Shown one piece after another: positions 32,905 to 42,871 of a stretch of DNA of 64,000 nucleotides. This stretch comes from Hetaerina americana (taxonomy: Eukaryota; Arthropoda; Insecta; Odonata; Calopterygidae). Every line of letters starts with the position of its first letter. Position 1 is the stretch's first letter. The position numbers were made by a program, and so were the translations under genes. The notes beneath the pieces were generated by a model. It was not told the DNA's origin, searched no databases, and saw only the letters and a list, made by a program, of their open reading frames with translations. The stretch lies in NCBI GenBank assembly GCA_022747635.1, contig JAKTNV010000075.1, positions 930,001-994,000 of the forward strand. The letters are read 5' to 3'.

Positions 32905-32934
32905 TTAATCATTGTTGAGCTATCCCAGCAGACA

Positions 32935-33480
32935 ATACTTTCTCAAGATATGGACTCAAATATAGCTTGGTAGGTTAAAATAAGTACTTGAGCATCAAAA
33001 TGGCGAGCCAGATTTTTTAGAAAGAATAGGGCTGCATATGATTGTTCACTATCTTATTCCATTTCGAATCTTCAGCATTAGTTATTCTGTTTTTCTGAAC
33101 CCAGTAAATTGGTATGTTCCACTTAGAAATCAGTTGGGTTTCTGTTTCCTCCGACATTTTTGATCATAGGTGTTTCAATATCAAGATAGGTGTCTTGCAA
33201 AGGCTAAAATGGTTCTGGATTTCAGTTCTCATCAGCATGACTGGATGTGCATGCATTTCAGTTCCATCAGCAAATGTAGCTTCATATGACATGCATTCTT
33301 GCGTATACGCTGCTCATCCCTCTATCCTGCTAGGAGTTTCTGCATGAACTAGGGTTAAATCCATTAAACAGGACATCCAGGTAAACTTGTGCCCTGGCCT
33401 GACTTATAGAATTGCTGCATTTAAAACTCTTTAGTGCAGGCTACTTGTCCTGGTACCAGCTAGAGTAAGTGACCTCAACC
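32935..33480 (+). repeat. Direct repeat R6, copy a
   Basis: It matches 34.92-35.48 kb through its length: GCCAGATTTTTTAG, GGTATGTTCCACT, GTTCTCATCAGCATGACTGG, TTAGTGCAGGCTACTTG and CATTGCCAGAGGTACCATCC. No coding signal. Confidence 0.8.
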
Positions 33481-33519
33481 AGACATTGCCAGAGGTACCA
33501 TCCCCAAGCAAATGCACAT

Positions 33520-33960
33520 TGATATTTGTTCATTAACTGGCATTGCATTGTCCATGGCAGCATTTCAAGTGCTTCAAGAGTGTGCAGTTGCCTTCCTTCT
33601 ACGTCTGTGTGGAGGGGAAAGGTCCACATTGTGGTTACTCCCTGGCAAATGTTGTGCGAACTTTATTGTTTTTTCCCCTTCTTAGCATATCAAATGCTCA
33701 TTCTTCCTGGTCTAGATTCTTCCTCCAGTATTGCCTATATACTGTGCTTTGAACCAATAGAAGAAGGTTTTATTTAATTGTGAATTAGGAGATTGCATAT
33801 TGTCATGGGAAGGTACGAAGGGTAATATTATTTAAACAGTTTGTCCGAAACAGATCTTGGTCACAAGGTGCGCTCTTTCTTGATGTATATATTTGGTGCA
33901 GTACTTGGTGCTGCTGTGAGTGCTTACATACTTGGAATAATGGTAGGGTCACTGATGTTT
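33520..33960 (+). repeat. Direct repeat R2, copy b
   Basis: See copy a at 20.92-21.42 kb. Here R2 lies directly between R6a and R4c, giving the order of the array. Confidence 0.72.
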
Positions 33961-34179
33961 CCTCAACGGATGAAGAGGATAGGTCCGATGATGTTTTTTG
34001 TTGACTGTCGGAATTAGGTTCTGCAAAGTAACTGCAAAGGCTGCTTGGGGTGAAATATGTTCCTTCGTAGGAGTTTGATATTGGTTAATGACAGGGGTGA
34101 CTTACAGGAGGAGTTCCATCAGGATATCCTTATGCATACTGGTGTAGTTTTTGATGCCCTTGGGTCCTATGTTGCCGCA

Positions 34180-34600
34180 TTTCGTTTCTCATTTATTATT
34201 GAGAAAGATTGAAAGGATTTCATTTATAGATTCAAGGGTACCCCTGGGAATATTTGCTTGTTTTGTAGAACTGTAGTATTTATGTATTTAACTGCATGGT
34301 GTAGCCACGGCATAATGCTTAGGAATCTTTGTGTTTCCAAAATTACTCCTTCCTAAACCACTTTGTAGAATTCTTTTCTTTACTCTTTCTTCCTTTTTCT
34401 TTGCCTTTAAAGCCTTCACACTGGCAGTAGTGTTAAAATACTCTCTTCAAACAACTTGGAATAGATTATCTATGTTAACTTCCCCTCTCTTTATTATATT
34501 TTGTATTATTTAGAATTGGTTCGCCAGTAGGTTTTAAAAATTCATGTTCAACTTGCATGGAATGCTGTGAAAGTTGGCCGTTGAGCAAAATCCTCAAATA
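34180..34600 (+). repeat. Direct repeat R4, copy c
   Basis: It shares TTCAAGGGTACCCCTGGGAA, CTTTAAAGCCTTCACACTGG and TAGAATTGGTTCGCCA with the other copies. It is followed by R5b and R6b, as R4b is followed by R5a and R6a. Confidence 0.75.
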
Positions 34601-34789
34601 GGAAACCATGGAGGCAGAGTAGAATTTGTAGCTATCTCTGGTGAAGAATTAACTCTCCCAGCTTGATGTGATCAGGTGACCATCGATGAAGCATTTCAGT
34701 ATCAGGGGTGAATGGCAAGCCAGAGATCTCACTAGGTGGTCATGAGCGAAAGATTTGCGGTGTGAGCCACTTGATGCTAGTTTAATTGA

Positions 34790-34940
34790 ATCGCCCATCA
34801 AAAGAGCATATGATATAGATGAGGGTAGCGTATGTCCACGCATATGTGGCAGATGGATGAAAAGGGAATGGAAATGAAGCGAGTCTGTGGGAGTGGATAC
34901 ATTCCATACATTCAGCAGACAAAACCGTATCAAGATATGC
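34790..34940 (+). repeat. Direct repeat R5, copy b
   Basis: See copy a at 31.56 kb. Confidence 0.7.
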
Positions 34941-35480
34941 ACTCAAATAAACCATGGAAGGTTGGCATTGGTACTTTATCATTAAAATTGTGAGCCAGAT
35001 TTTTTAGGAAGAATGTGGCTTAGCGTAATTGTTGGCTACATCATTCCATTTTGAATATTCAGCATTACTTGTTTTGTAATTCTTAACCCAATTCATTGGT
35101 ATGTTCCACTCAGAAATCGGTTGGATTTCCATTTCGTCAGTTATTTTTGATCGGAGGTGTTTCACCGTTGAGAGAGATGTTTCCCAAAGGCTATAATGGT
35201 CTGAGTTTTAGTTCTCATCAGCATGACTGGGCATGCATGAATTTCAGTTCCATCAGCTAATGTACCTTCCATCCTGCAAGGAGTTTCTGCATGAACTCTA
35301 ATTACATTTGTTCAACAGCCAACGCCCAGGTAAACTTGCCTTCAGGCCTGGCACGTGGATTTGCTGCATTTAGAACTCCTTAGTGCAGGCTACTTGCCCT
35401 TGTACTCAGCTAGAGTGAGTGACCTCATCGAGACATTGCCAGAGGTACCATCCCCGAGCAAACGCACATTGGTGGCTTCA
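34941..35480 (+). repeat. Direct repeat R6, copy b
   Basis: See copy a at 32.94 kb. The match to R6a begins just inside the R5b boundary, near 34925, and ends near CCGAGCAAACGCACATTGG at 35.47 kb. Confidence 0.78.
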
Positions 35481-35579
35481 ATTTCAAGTCTGTAATTAAT
35501 TAGGTGCAATTGTTATGTTTTGGGTGCTGTGATTGTAAAATGGTTTGGTGCCCCTATGGTATTTTCAGTTGTTTATCTC

Positions 35580-36010
35580 ACCAAGAAATTCTACTTCTGC
35601 ATGTGCCCGTGAAGTCAAGTCCATCGTAGGGCATTTGCCCTAAATTGACAATGAAAGTGTGATGAGGATAATAAATTCCAATAACAATGAATGCTTTATT
35701 GCATTGCCATACTGCGGTTAGCACATAAAATGAGATAGTTATGCCATCCTTTGGCGTGGATATCAAATAACCCCTGACCTGCTTCCTGGGGTCTCTTTTC
35801 AGATTGTTGGAGCTTTGACGAGTGAATGATGGAGATAATGCGATCCTCCCACTTCATTCCTAATTTGCACGAACCAATCTTTTTTCTTTGGTATGCTACC
35901 TCATATTTTGGTATTTTCACTGATTTCAGACTTTCAGGAAGACCTCTATGTCCTCTGGCCCTAAGCAGGAATGATGTCGTTGTCCGACCAAAATAAAACA
36001 TGACCACCCA
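35580..36010 (-). pseudogene. piggyBac-like transposase relic, central/C-terminal part
   Basis: The minus-strand frame includes GHRGLPESLKSVKIPK and KIGSCKLGMKWEDRIISII, followed by KRPQEAGQGLFDIHAKGWH. In piggyBac-like proteins a block R-NRKGLP--L-- is followed by -KW-DKR-V---ST-H and then P--I-DYN--M-GVD; the order agrees, although the last block is eroded. A second frame (to 35578) carries the next residues after a shift. It lies downstream of the acidic R7b segment on the same strand, which would be its N-terminus if the middle third has been deleted. Confidence 0.5.
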
Positions 36011-36059
36011 TCATGTTAGTCAAGTCAGTACTGTCATCAACTTCAGATTCACGCCAAAT

Positions 36060-36260
36060 AAGGGCCAGACACAGTTTTCTTGGTAATTATTACATCTTCT
36101 TCACGGTCACCTGGGATTTCATTATCATTCAAACTCATGTCGCTTCTTTCACAACTTGAAACTCCGTACTAATTGAAAGCATCTTCAGTTTCACAAAAAC
36201 AATATGGAAACCTCTCAATTATTAAGGAAATAGCACCTATTAGTTCCACTTAATCCACCA
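36060..36260 (-). repeat. Repeat R7, copy b, acidic frame
   Basis: The partner of 23.25-23.60 kb. The minus strand encodes NDNEIPGDREED followed by VIITKKTVSGP and, in the next frame, ESEVDDSTD. It directly precedes the transposase relic at 35.58-36.01 kb. Confidence 0.45.
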
Positions 36261-37269
36261 GGGTGCAAAAATATGTTGAATAAATTTTATTTGTTTTGAA
36301 ATTGTGAAGAAAAATATATTTACTCTGACCCTAAACACTTGAAAAAAATATTTTTAAAACAATCTTTCTGTTTCTTTTGGTGCCACCAGGACTTGCAGTC
36401 AACATTGCTGACAGAGGGCCCCTCCCAAGCATCCTCGGGACGCTTGCAACCATCACAAATATAGCTCACCTCAGTGCTGTTGCAGCAGTTGTCATTCGTC
36501 ATGGCTGCCCATCTTGGCTAAATCCCATCCAGGACAATGTAACTTGGTCTTCGTTCCCTGGAATGAGGGTGGCGCCATGGCTATGAAGACGCCCAACCTC
36601 CTTGCATGTATCCCCTGGCAGTGGGATGGGAGGTCTCTTGGCTGAGAGGGTAAGGCTGAAGCCCGGAGACCACCAGATCAGTTCAGGATTCTGGGTTTAC
36701 CAGTAGGACAGATTGCCGCGGAGGGGAGCAGCTGTTCTGGTTGCCGATCAGCTGAGTGCTCAGAGATTCCCACCACTGGCCTTTCAATCAACATAAGCCA
36801 CTGCATCCTACCTGAAGTGTGCCGAGGGTCCTATTTGCCGAGCATCCTTTTACTTCTCAGAAACTCAGTCAGCAGGCCACATGCGGGATGAGTGAAGTGC
36901 TGGACATAGGGGTGTGGTGGTGTGCTAGAGTGGAAGTGTTCCCCCATCTGATCATACAAAATGCTTTGAATACCAGGTGGCAGTGAAACTGTATTCAAAA
37001 CTGGTGCCACACAAATAATCCAATGGAGTAGTCCATGTGGAGCGTACTTCAAAAATACAGTAAGATTCCAAAGATCTTCCAGGCCAGTTGAAAGTTGGAT
37101 AAATTATTTTAAAAAAAGCAAGCATGTGGAAAGAGAGAGGGTGATCGCTTTCCCCTCCATTTGCAGTAGAAAGGTCTTTGGTGACCCAATCCCTCGGGAA
37201 AGGATACTGAAATGACCACGGCCCTGCAGTCGAGGTCTTCTGGGAAGGGGAGAGCAAGCAGAGTTAATT
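36261..37269. other. 1 kb without a firmly recognised gene
   Basis: On the minus strand at 36395-36502 a short frame has YICDGCKRPEDAW followed by CKSWWHQKKQKDC, reminiscent of the PHD-type zinc finger found at the end of some transposases, but two metal ligands are missing. Otherwise nothing is recognised. The segment near 36620-36800 is GC-richer. Confidence 0.3.
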
Positions 37270-38061
37270 GCGCCAGAATGGTGGAGAGGGTGTCTGGAAA
37301 GCAGTTCCAGTTTGTGCCGTGGCGTGGAGGGGGGAAGGGGCAGAGGGGGTAGGGGAAGGAGGAATTGAAGGAAAAAGTCGTGTGACGAAAACCTGTGGAT
37401 GATTGCAGGTGGAATCTGAGGTTAAAGAAGAGGGTGACATTGGTTGCTGAGCGCGTGCAAGAGGATCTGGTGACGTGGGCGGGCTCAATAAGGGCTTGGA
37501 TGGAGATGGGTGTGTCTGTTATGAAGGAAACAGGGTGCGGCCACTACGGTCCGTGCCGGAACGATGCCACGCAGCATGGTGTAATTTTCAATCACCAAGG
37601 AGCAAGCTGTTCTTCCCCTTGGATGATAACAGAAAAAGGTTGCTCTTTCCCGATACGCATGATCGACCCCCATGTTGGTAAATTAAAAATACGTGTTGCT
37701 TTCTTTGCATTTATGAAGAGTAATTCCGAGAGCCTGAATATTATTTAGAACTGGTACATCTTAAAGAGAATGCGGAAGATCATGCTTGAGCAGAACGGCG
37801 GCTCCGAGTGAATTCCTGTCGAATCGGTGCCTAGTGTCGTGCTGTGCGTTAAAGTAAATGTGCAGTTGATATAAGTATAGTTTCCTGTAAAAGTATTATG
37901 TCAATGTGGTGCGTGGTAGCGTACTGCAAGAGTTCTTGTTTTATGCAGTGAATGTTGTTATATTTCTGGGAAAGAATTTCTGGGTTTGGGAATTTTGGAA
38001 AGTAAGGACGATTTTCGATGATATTAATAGTTGAAATAAAGATTAACACACATGCATACAA
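37270..38061 (-). pseudogene. AP-type endonuclease relic (family H-like)
   Basis: Read from 38061 on the minus strand: PEILSQKYNNIHC followed by LLQYATTHHIDIILLQET, the N-terminal EN block; then RFDRNSLGAAVLLKHDL (compare YRLDRNTPGGGAA at 2.56 kb) and QALGITLHK; then in another frame the counterpart of GDWN-KH--W, here GD-KLHHAAWHRSG, running into a proline-rich stretch where the PNPNSSDILDI block would be. Many stops and shifts are present. It lies beside, but is separated by a + strand leader cassette from, the next minus-strand copy at 38.47 kb. Confidence 0.6.
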
Positions 38062-38093
38062 AGAACGATTTGAGCCATACTCAGCCGAGGCTC

Positions 38094-38350
38094 CAAAAGG
38101 GGGAGGCTAACCAAGTCCCTCCTTCTCACCTTTTGTAGGCATTTGAGCTGTGTCCCCCATTGGTCGTCTCGTCCGGTTAACTCAGGAAGGGAGCCTGCCT
38201 CCCATTGCACTTCTGTGGGACCCGGGGCGGGTCCACTTCGTAGGGTGCTAGGGTGGGTGGATTCCTGGCCACAGGCCTGCTGTGCCTGCTTGCAGATCGG
38301 CAGGAGTGTCCAAAGGGTCCCCCTGGAAACATCTTTTCCTCCCTGGTAGC
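38094..38350 (+). promoter_or_regulatory. Leader cassette, copy 2 (+ strand)
   Basis: It contains GGGAGGCTAACCAAGTCCC then CTTCTCACC (38102-38131) and later CTGTGCCTGCTTGCAGATCG (38279-38298). About 250 bp match the reverse complement of 40.54-40.79 kb. No gag follows on this strand, so the cassette is isolated from its element. Confidence 0.65.
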
Positions 38351-38469
38351 TCGAGTCGTTTTACTCATGCAACCACGTAAACAATATTGTACACCAAACT
38401 ATAGGTACTAGGCTACCTATATATGCATTGAGCTATTAATGTTAATTTATTTTTCCAACTGGGAAATAT

Positions 38470-39740
38470 TGTCAAATGTGATGTTGTGAAGCAAATTGTA
38501 ACAGCTCGTGTTTTCTGTTCAGAAGACTGTTACAATTCCAGGAAAGAATTTTTAGCATGTGGCGCAGTGAAGACGAATGGCAGTTATACGTGTAATCGGA
38601 GGAGTTGCTCTAGAATAAATATCTTCTTCGCCTCGAGTGTGGGAGCTTTGTTAATATCAGTCATCCGAGGCGGGCCAAAAACAAAGGAGAGACGGCTGAG
38701 GGCCGAGGAGAGGAAGGGATGCGCTCCGGCTGAAGGCGCGTGGCCATCTGGTCCATGCAGAGGGGAATGCCTTGAGCAAGGAAGAGGGGGGAAAGCAGCT
38801 GGAGAGGTCACTGCCCCAGCGAAGGAGCGTGAGAGGGGAGGAGGAATCTATGCCGCGTTCAAGACAATAGGCTTTCTCTTTTCAGCCTGCAGCCGCTTGG
38901 CCTCCTTGTGAACAACACACCCGCGCTAATTTGCTGGGTGGTCCTTTCCGCACAGATAACAAATGGCCGGGGTTTCGCGGGATTTAATGCATTCGCTACT
39001 CAAATGTTTTTCGCAGCACTGTAAACAGTTCGGCTGCAAAAAGCAATGATTTTTAGTATGCGAGATTGTCTGGCAACGGTGACATTGCACGGGCTCATTA
39101 GGTTTGCGAAATGGGGTGTCCGTGACACGGAGACCTGCAAGAAAATGAACATTTAAAAAGGCCTCTGATAAAAAGGCTGGTCGGATAACGCGCAATCTTG
39201 CGAACTCCTGTCTCACGTTCGATGTCTGAAGTATGAGTCTATGTAATTTGCTTTAGTACTTACGAAGTGCTTTCCAGTTCAGTGTCTGGCATTGAGAGGG
39301 GAGAGAACCTATTTGAAGTAGCAGTGAAAACTGTCAGATATTGAGACAGGGCTTTAGCTTTATGCTTGGATGATACGGTGGTAAAGTCAGGGTCAGCGGG
39401 AGGAGTACGTTTTGTGCTATCTGACTTTTGAAATCACGGTTGGGAAGGGAGCCAGGCAATGCACCCCATATGAGGGGAGGTTGGATTGGAGACAGGGATC
39501 GGCATTGAGCGTAACGTTGGGTAGAGGGAAGGAGAGTCAGCAGGGTTTATAGATGAGAATTATGAGATGGCAACCCTGGGGGATCTGGATAGAGCATGAA
39601 TTGACCTTGAGCATGGTTTGACTCAGTTTTATCGGTTGTTTCTGAGTCAGGGGGGTCCATGATGGTGGCGTTATCTTGCTGTAAATCGCAGCAAGAGGGC
39701 AATTTTGAAGCAAGAGACTTCAACAGGTGCACCTACCCGT
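38470..39740 (-). pseudogene. Jockey-type ORF1 (gag) with knuckles and start of ORF2
   Basis: On the minus strand the N-terminal frame from 39732 has MDPPDSETTDKTESN, then PDFTTVSSKHKAKAL and SNRFSPLSMP (compare DFTLVTSKRRR at 50.48 kb), then FLAGLRVTDTPFRKPNEP, CHRCQTISHTKNHC, CLQCCEKHLSSEC and CYLCGKDHPAN. The proline-rich tail ends with LEAKKIFILEQLL. At about 38560 the EN start ILSWNCNSLLNRKHEL appears, and similarity stops near 38470. Three knuckles retain their cysteine/histidine ligands. Frameshifts lie near 39540, 39230 and 38900. The leader cassette at 40.54-40.79 kb is upstream on the same strand. Confidence 0.8.
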
Positions 39741-39802
39741 TGAAATGTTGGAGAGTTCAACAGGCGAGCCCACCTGTTAATTGCGCTGGAGAATTCAACA
39801 GG
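39719..39802. repeat. Short tandem repeat, 37-38 bp period, about 3 units
   Basis: TTCAACAGG recurs at 39719, 39756 and 39794, each preceded or followed by GGAGA and CACCTGTTAA/CACCTACCCGTT-like sequence. It lies just upstream of the gag start on the minus strand. Confidence 0.6.
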
Positions 39803-39889
39803 CGGCGCACTAGAGTGTTGTGGTGTCACCACCGTCAGCTTCTTGAATAAGAAAATTGTTTTATCTCTTAAATGCTTTGAGAAGGCGCA

Positions 39890-40490
39890 ATTTGGACCAA
39901 AAATTTGAAGTCAAATAGGGGGGAAGGGGAGATCAACAGCCCTCACTACAAGATGGGACTATGAAATCCGAAGAAAGTGGGCTTTGAAAAATATTTATAG
40001 AAAAATAAAAGGATGTGGGGATAGTTCCGATGGCTGACACTTGCGTCGCCAATGACAGCGTCTTATTGAATGAAAGGCTATCTCTGGAACGGTGAGAGAT
40101 AGCTAAATTTTGACAAAAGATTTGAGTTCAATTCAGGGGGTTTGGGGATCAAACGTCCCCTTACTATAGTATGGCACCTAAGTAAGGTGGTAGGAAGCAT
40201 TTGAAAAATTTCTTAAAGAAATTGTATGATATGGTTCTATGACGTGGTTCGAAGTGAAACGGGATAGATGTCGCCACCGACAACGTCTTAAGGCAGGTGG
40301 TACTTGAATCTCCTGAACTAGGGGCAAATCTGACAAAAGATTTGAGTTGAAATTGGGGTAGGGGGAGCAACAATCCTTTCTACCTGATAAGATCTTCTTG
40401 GAGGGGGTGGGAGGGATTTTGAGAAAATGAATAAATATTGCAAGACAGTATGGAAAATGTGCAAAGAGGGGAGCGTGTGTTAGTGTGTGT
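39890..40490. repeat. Three diverged tandem monomers of about 215 bp
   Basis: Units start near 39895, 40108 and 40328. Each opens with ACAAAAGATTTGAGTT or ACCAAAAATTTGAAGT followed by a G-rich run and GATCAA. Units 1 and 2 also share TTTGAAAAAT and the block GTCGCCAxxGACAxCGTCTTA near their ends. The spacing is 213 and 220 bp. On the minus strand they lie between the leader cassette and gag, so they may be 5' UTR monomers, though this is inference. Confidence 0.7.
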
Positions 40491-40539
40491 AGTGCATGTG
40501 GTGAGTGAGTGAGGCGACTTGAGTTGACCTAATGGAGGG

Positions 40540-40790
40540 GAGGTGGAAGCTGGGAGATGCCATAGACACCCCTGCCGATCCGCAAGCGGGCACAGCAGGT
40601 CCTTGGCCAGGTGCCTTCCCGCCCTAGAGCCCTAAGGAGTGGACCCGCCCAGTGGAGTGCAAGGGGAGAGAACTCCCTTCCAAAGGTAACCGGACGATAC
40701 AACCAAGGAGGGACACAGCTCGAGCGCCTACGGAGGGTGAGAAGGAGGGACTAGTTAGCCTCCCCCCACTGGAGCTAGGATAGAGAGGTA
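40540..40790 (-). promoter_or_regulatory. Leader cassette, copy 3 (minus strand)
   Basis: On the minus strand it reads GGGAGGCTAACTAGTCCC then CTTCTCACC (near 40765-40733) and CTGTGCCCGCTTGCGGATCG (near 40603-40573). It is the inverted partner of 38.09-38.35 kb and lies 5' of the gag relic at 39.74 kb. Confidence 0.7.
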
Positions 40791-41269
40791 CGCCAAACAG
40801 TCAGATCTGTCACTTTAATGTCGATTACATCCTCCATTACGGTGGGATGCTCTCCTACCACTACCGGTAGTTATTACAATTGATTGGGAAAGGGACTAGT
40901 GAGATATGGGGATGTTTTCTTGTGTTGTTTGTGAGAAGAGGAAGCTTACAGACTAAACTTAGGATTATTTACAAATTTTACAGAATTGTGGCAAACATAT
41001 TTAAAAGTGAGATACATTTAATAAGACTTAAATTTAAGAGATCTAATTATTTTTTTTTCTGAGGGGTTCTTTCTTAGTTTTGTTTTTATTTCTTTTTTAA
41101 ATTATTTTTTTATTATAATTCTTTTATTATACATATTTTTTATATATGAATATATATTTTTGTTGTTTTTTATTAACATTTAAATGGTTTTATTATTTTT
41201 ATTAATATTATTTTTAAAAATTATTCATGATACATATTTCGTGTCATTTACACTTATTGAGTAGGATAC
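40791..41269 (-). other. AT-rich 3' UTR of the upstream minus-strand element
   Basis: This follows the RT end at about 41270 on the minus strand. 41040-41240 is almost entirely A/T. The next leader cassette starts about 250 bp further on. Confidence 0.5.
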
Positions 41270-42871
41270 GATGTAACATTGGTTATCATTATACAGACAC
41301 AGTATGGGATAAGTATCCAAGTTATAGCTAATGCATTTTGAGAATAAAAATATTAACAGTGATTTTTAATTGGTTTGAACTAACGATAAAGAGAGATAGG
41401 AAAGACTCATAGGCGAGTGATCTTTTTAGGCAGTGTTATTGTACAATTGGGTGGCATATCATGATTCCAGATGTTAGTTAGAAGGGGGTTGTTTGTGCTT
41501 GGGAGGCGGGAGTGAAAGTTTTTGACAATTTTCTTGAGAAAGGATGCTATGGAGGGAAGTTTAAGGGCGGAGTACACATGCTGCATATTTGTTAGTCTTG
41601 AAATTTTGAGTAGAAAATGGATGGTTTTGTTTTGGAATGATTCTAGTTTTGATCTGCTGTCTTACTGAGTGCATATATTTCTCCGCCGTAAAGAAGCTTC
41701 GGACGGATTATTTCCTTATAGAGGCGGATACGGGCAGCGTGAGACAGAGGAGAGTTGCCAAAAAAAAGGCTCAACATACTGTTTTTAGCAGCATGGGCAG
41801 CGCAGAGGCGGTCTTTTAAATGTGGCTGGTGTGAAAGTTTGCTGTCTAAAATTACGCCTAGGAAGCGGTGACTAGAGGCCCTTAGGATGAGTGTGTGTTC
41901 AGTTCGTGGAGAGTTGTGTCTGTCGTGTTTGCGTCCTTGCTCGAAGTGTACGTGTGTGCTTTTTGTGGCATTGATATGAATTTTCCATGTTTGTGTCCAG
42001 CAGTGTATGAGTGTTAAATGACTGTTTAATCTTCTAATGTTCCTGTCGGAGGACCTTGAGGTGGCAAAATGGCTGTGTTGTCTCAAACAAGTGTAGTTTA
42101 GGGTGAGGCGATTTGGGGAGGTCGTTGACACAGATGTTGAACAGTAAAGGGCTAAGCAGGGAGCTTTGTGGGACGCCAGCAGAGGTTGGGCTCACCGATG
42201 AGAGAGTCTGTCCGTCGGCGACTGTAAATTTGCGACGGTTGCGGTAATTGCAGAGGAGTTGGATGAGGGGAGGGAGGAAGTTGCTTGTGAACAGTTTAAA
42301 GATTAGGCCTTTATGCCAAACCTTGTCAAAGGCTCGAGCGATATCCAAAAATATCGCATCGGTGGGGTGGCAAAGCATAAATCCACGACTGATAGTTTCA
42401 ACTAGTCGTAACACTTGGTGGATTGCGAAGGTGTTGGACCGGAAGCCGAATTGTTCAGGGTGTAGGGTATTGTTGGATGTGACATGGTTAACAAGGCGGG
42501 TGAGGATAATTCTTTGAAAGATTTTAGAGAGGTTAGAGAGAAGGATAATGGGTCTACTATTGCCGGGGATCTTTGGGTCTTTACTGGGTTTTGGGATAAG
42601 GAGAACTTTGCCAGTTTTCCAGGTTTCGGGAAAGTAGGACTGGAGATAGCAATGGTAAAGTAGGTCAGATAGGGAAAGGATAAATTTTGGTGGATTTAAG
42701 CAAATAATTGGATGTTTTGTCAAGGCCAGGAGCAGTATGGGGAGGAAGAGCATTGATAATGGATTTGATTTCGGATGCGTCGGTGATTTGGAGGAAGGTC
42801 AGGTCGGTTAAATGGGAGGAAACTCTGTGATTCGTCGATTTTGTCTTCGCTAAGGGAAGGGGAATTGTCAA
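41270..42871 (-). pseudogene. Jockey-clade reverse transcriptase (family I)
   Basis: From 42871: LPPHTAPGLDKTSN, then after a shift ETWKTGKVLLIPKPSKD, NSRPIILLSNLSKIFQ, PEQFGFRSNTFAIHQVL, IFLDIARAFDKVWHKGL with the first catalytic aspartate, and GVPQSSLLSPLLFNICVND. The YADD block is lost at a frameshift/deletion near 42070-42090. The C-terminal part resumes with WTQTWKIHINATKSTH, YLGVILD-like FLGVILDSKLS and IRPKLLYGGEIYALSK. A second shift near 41645 precedes the last block, IASFLKKIVKNF. The order and spacing identify a Jockey-clade RT; loss of YADD makes it inactive. Confidence 0.85.

Noticed and set aside
37264..37488. Proline/serine/threonine-rich protein of 74 codons
   Set aside because: It continues the EN relic of 37.27-38.06 kb after the GD-KLHHAAW block, where related copies have a proline-rich loop.
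39719..40490. A CRISPR-like array
   Set aside because: Repeats are diverged, there are no regular unique spacers, and the context is eukaryotic retroelement DNA.
42248..42517. A + strand open frame of 89 codons
   Set aside because: Antisense to the RT palm of family I. Similar antisense frames occur at 45777-46070, 57822-58094 and 46928-47131 and were excluded for the same reason.
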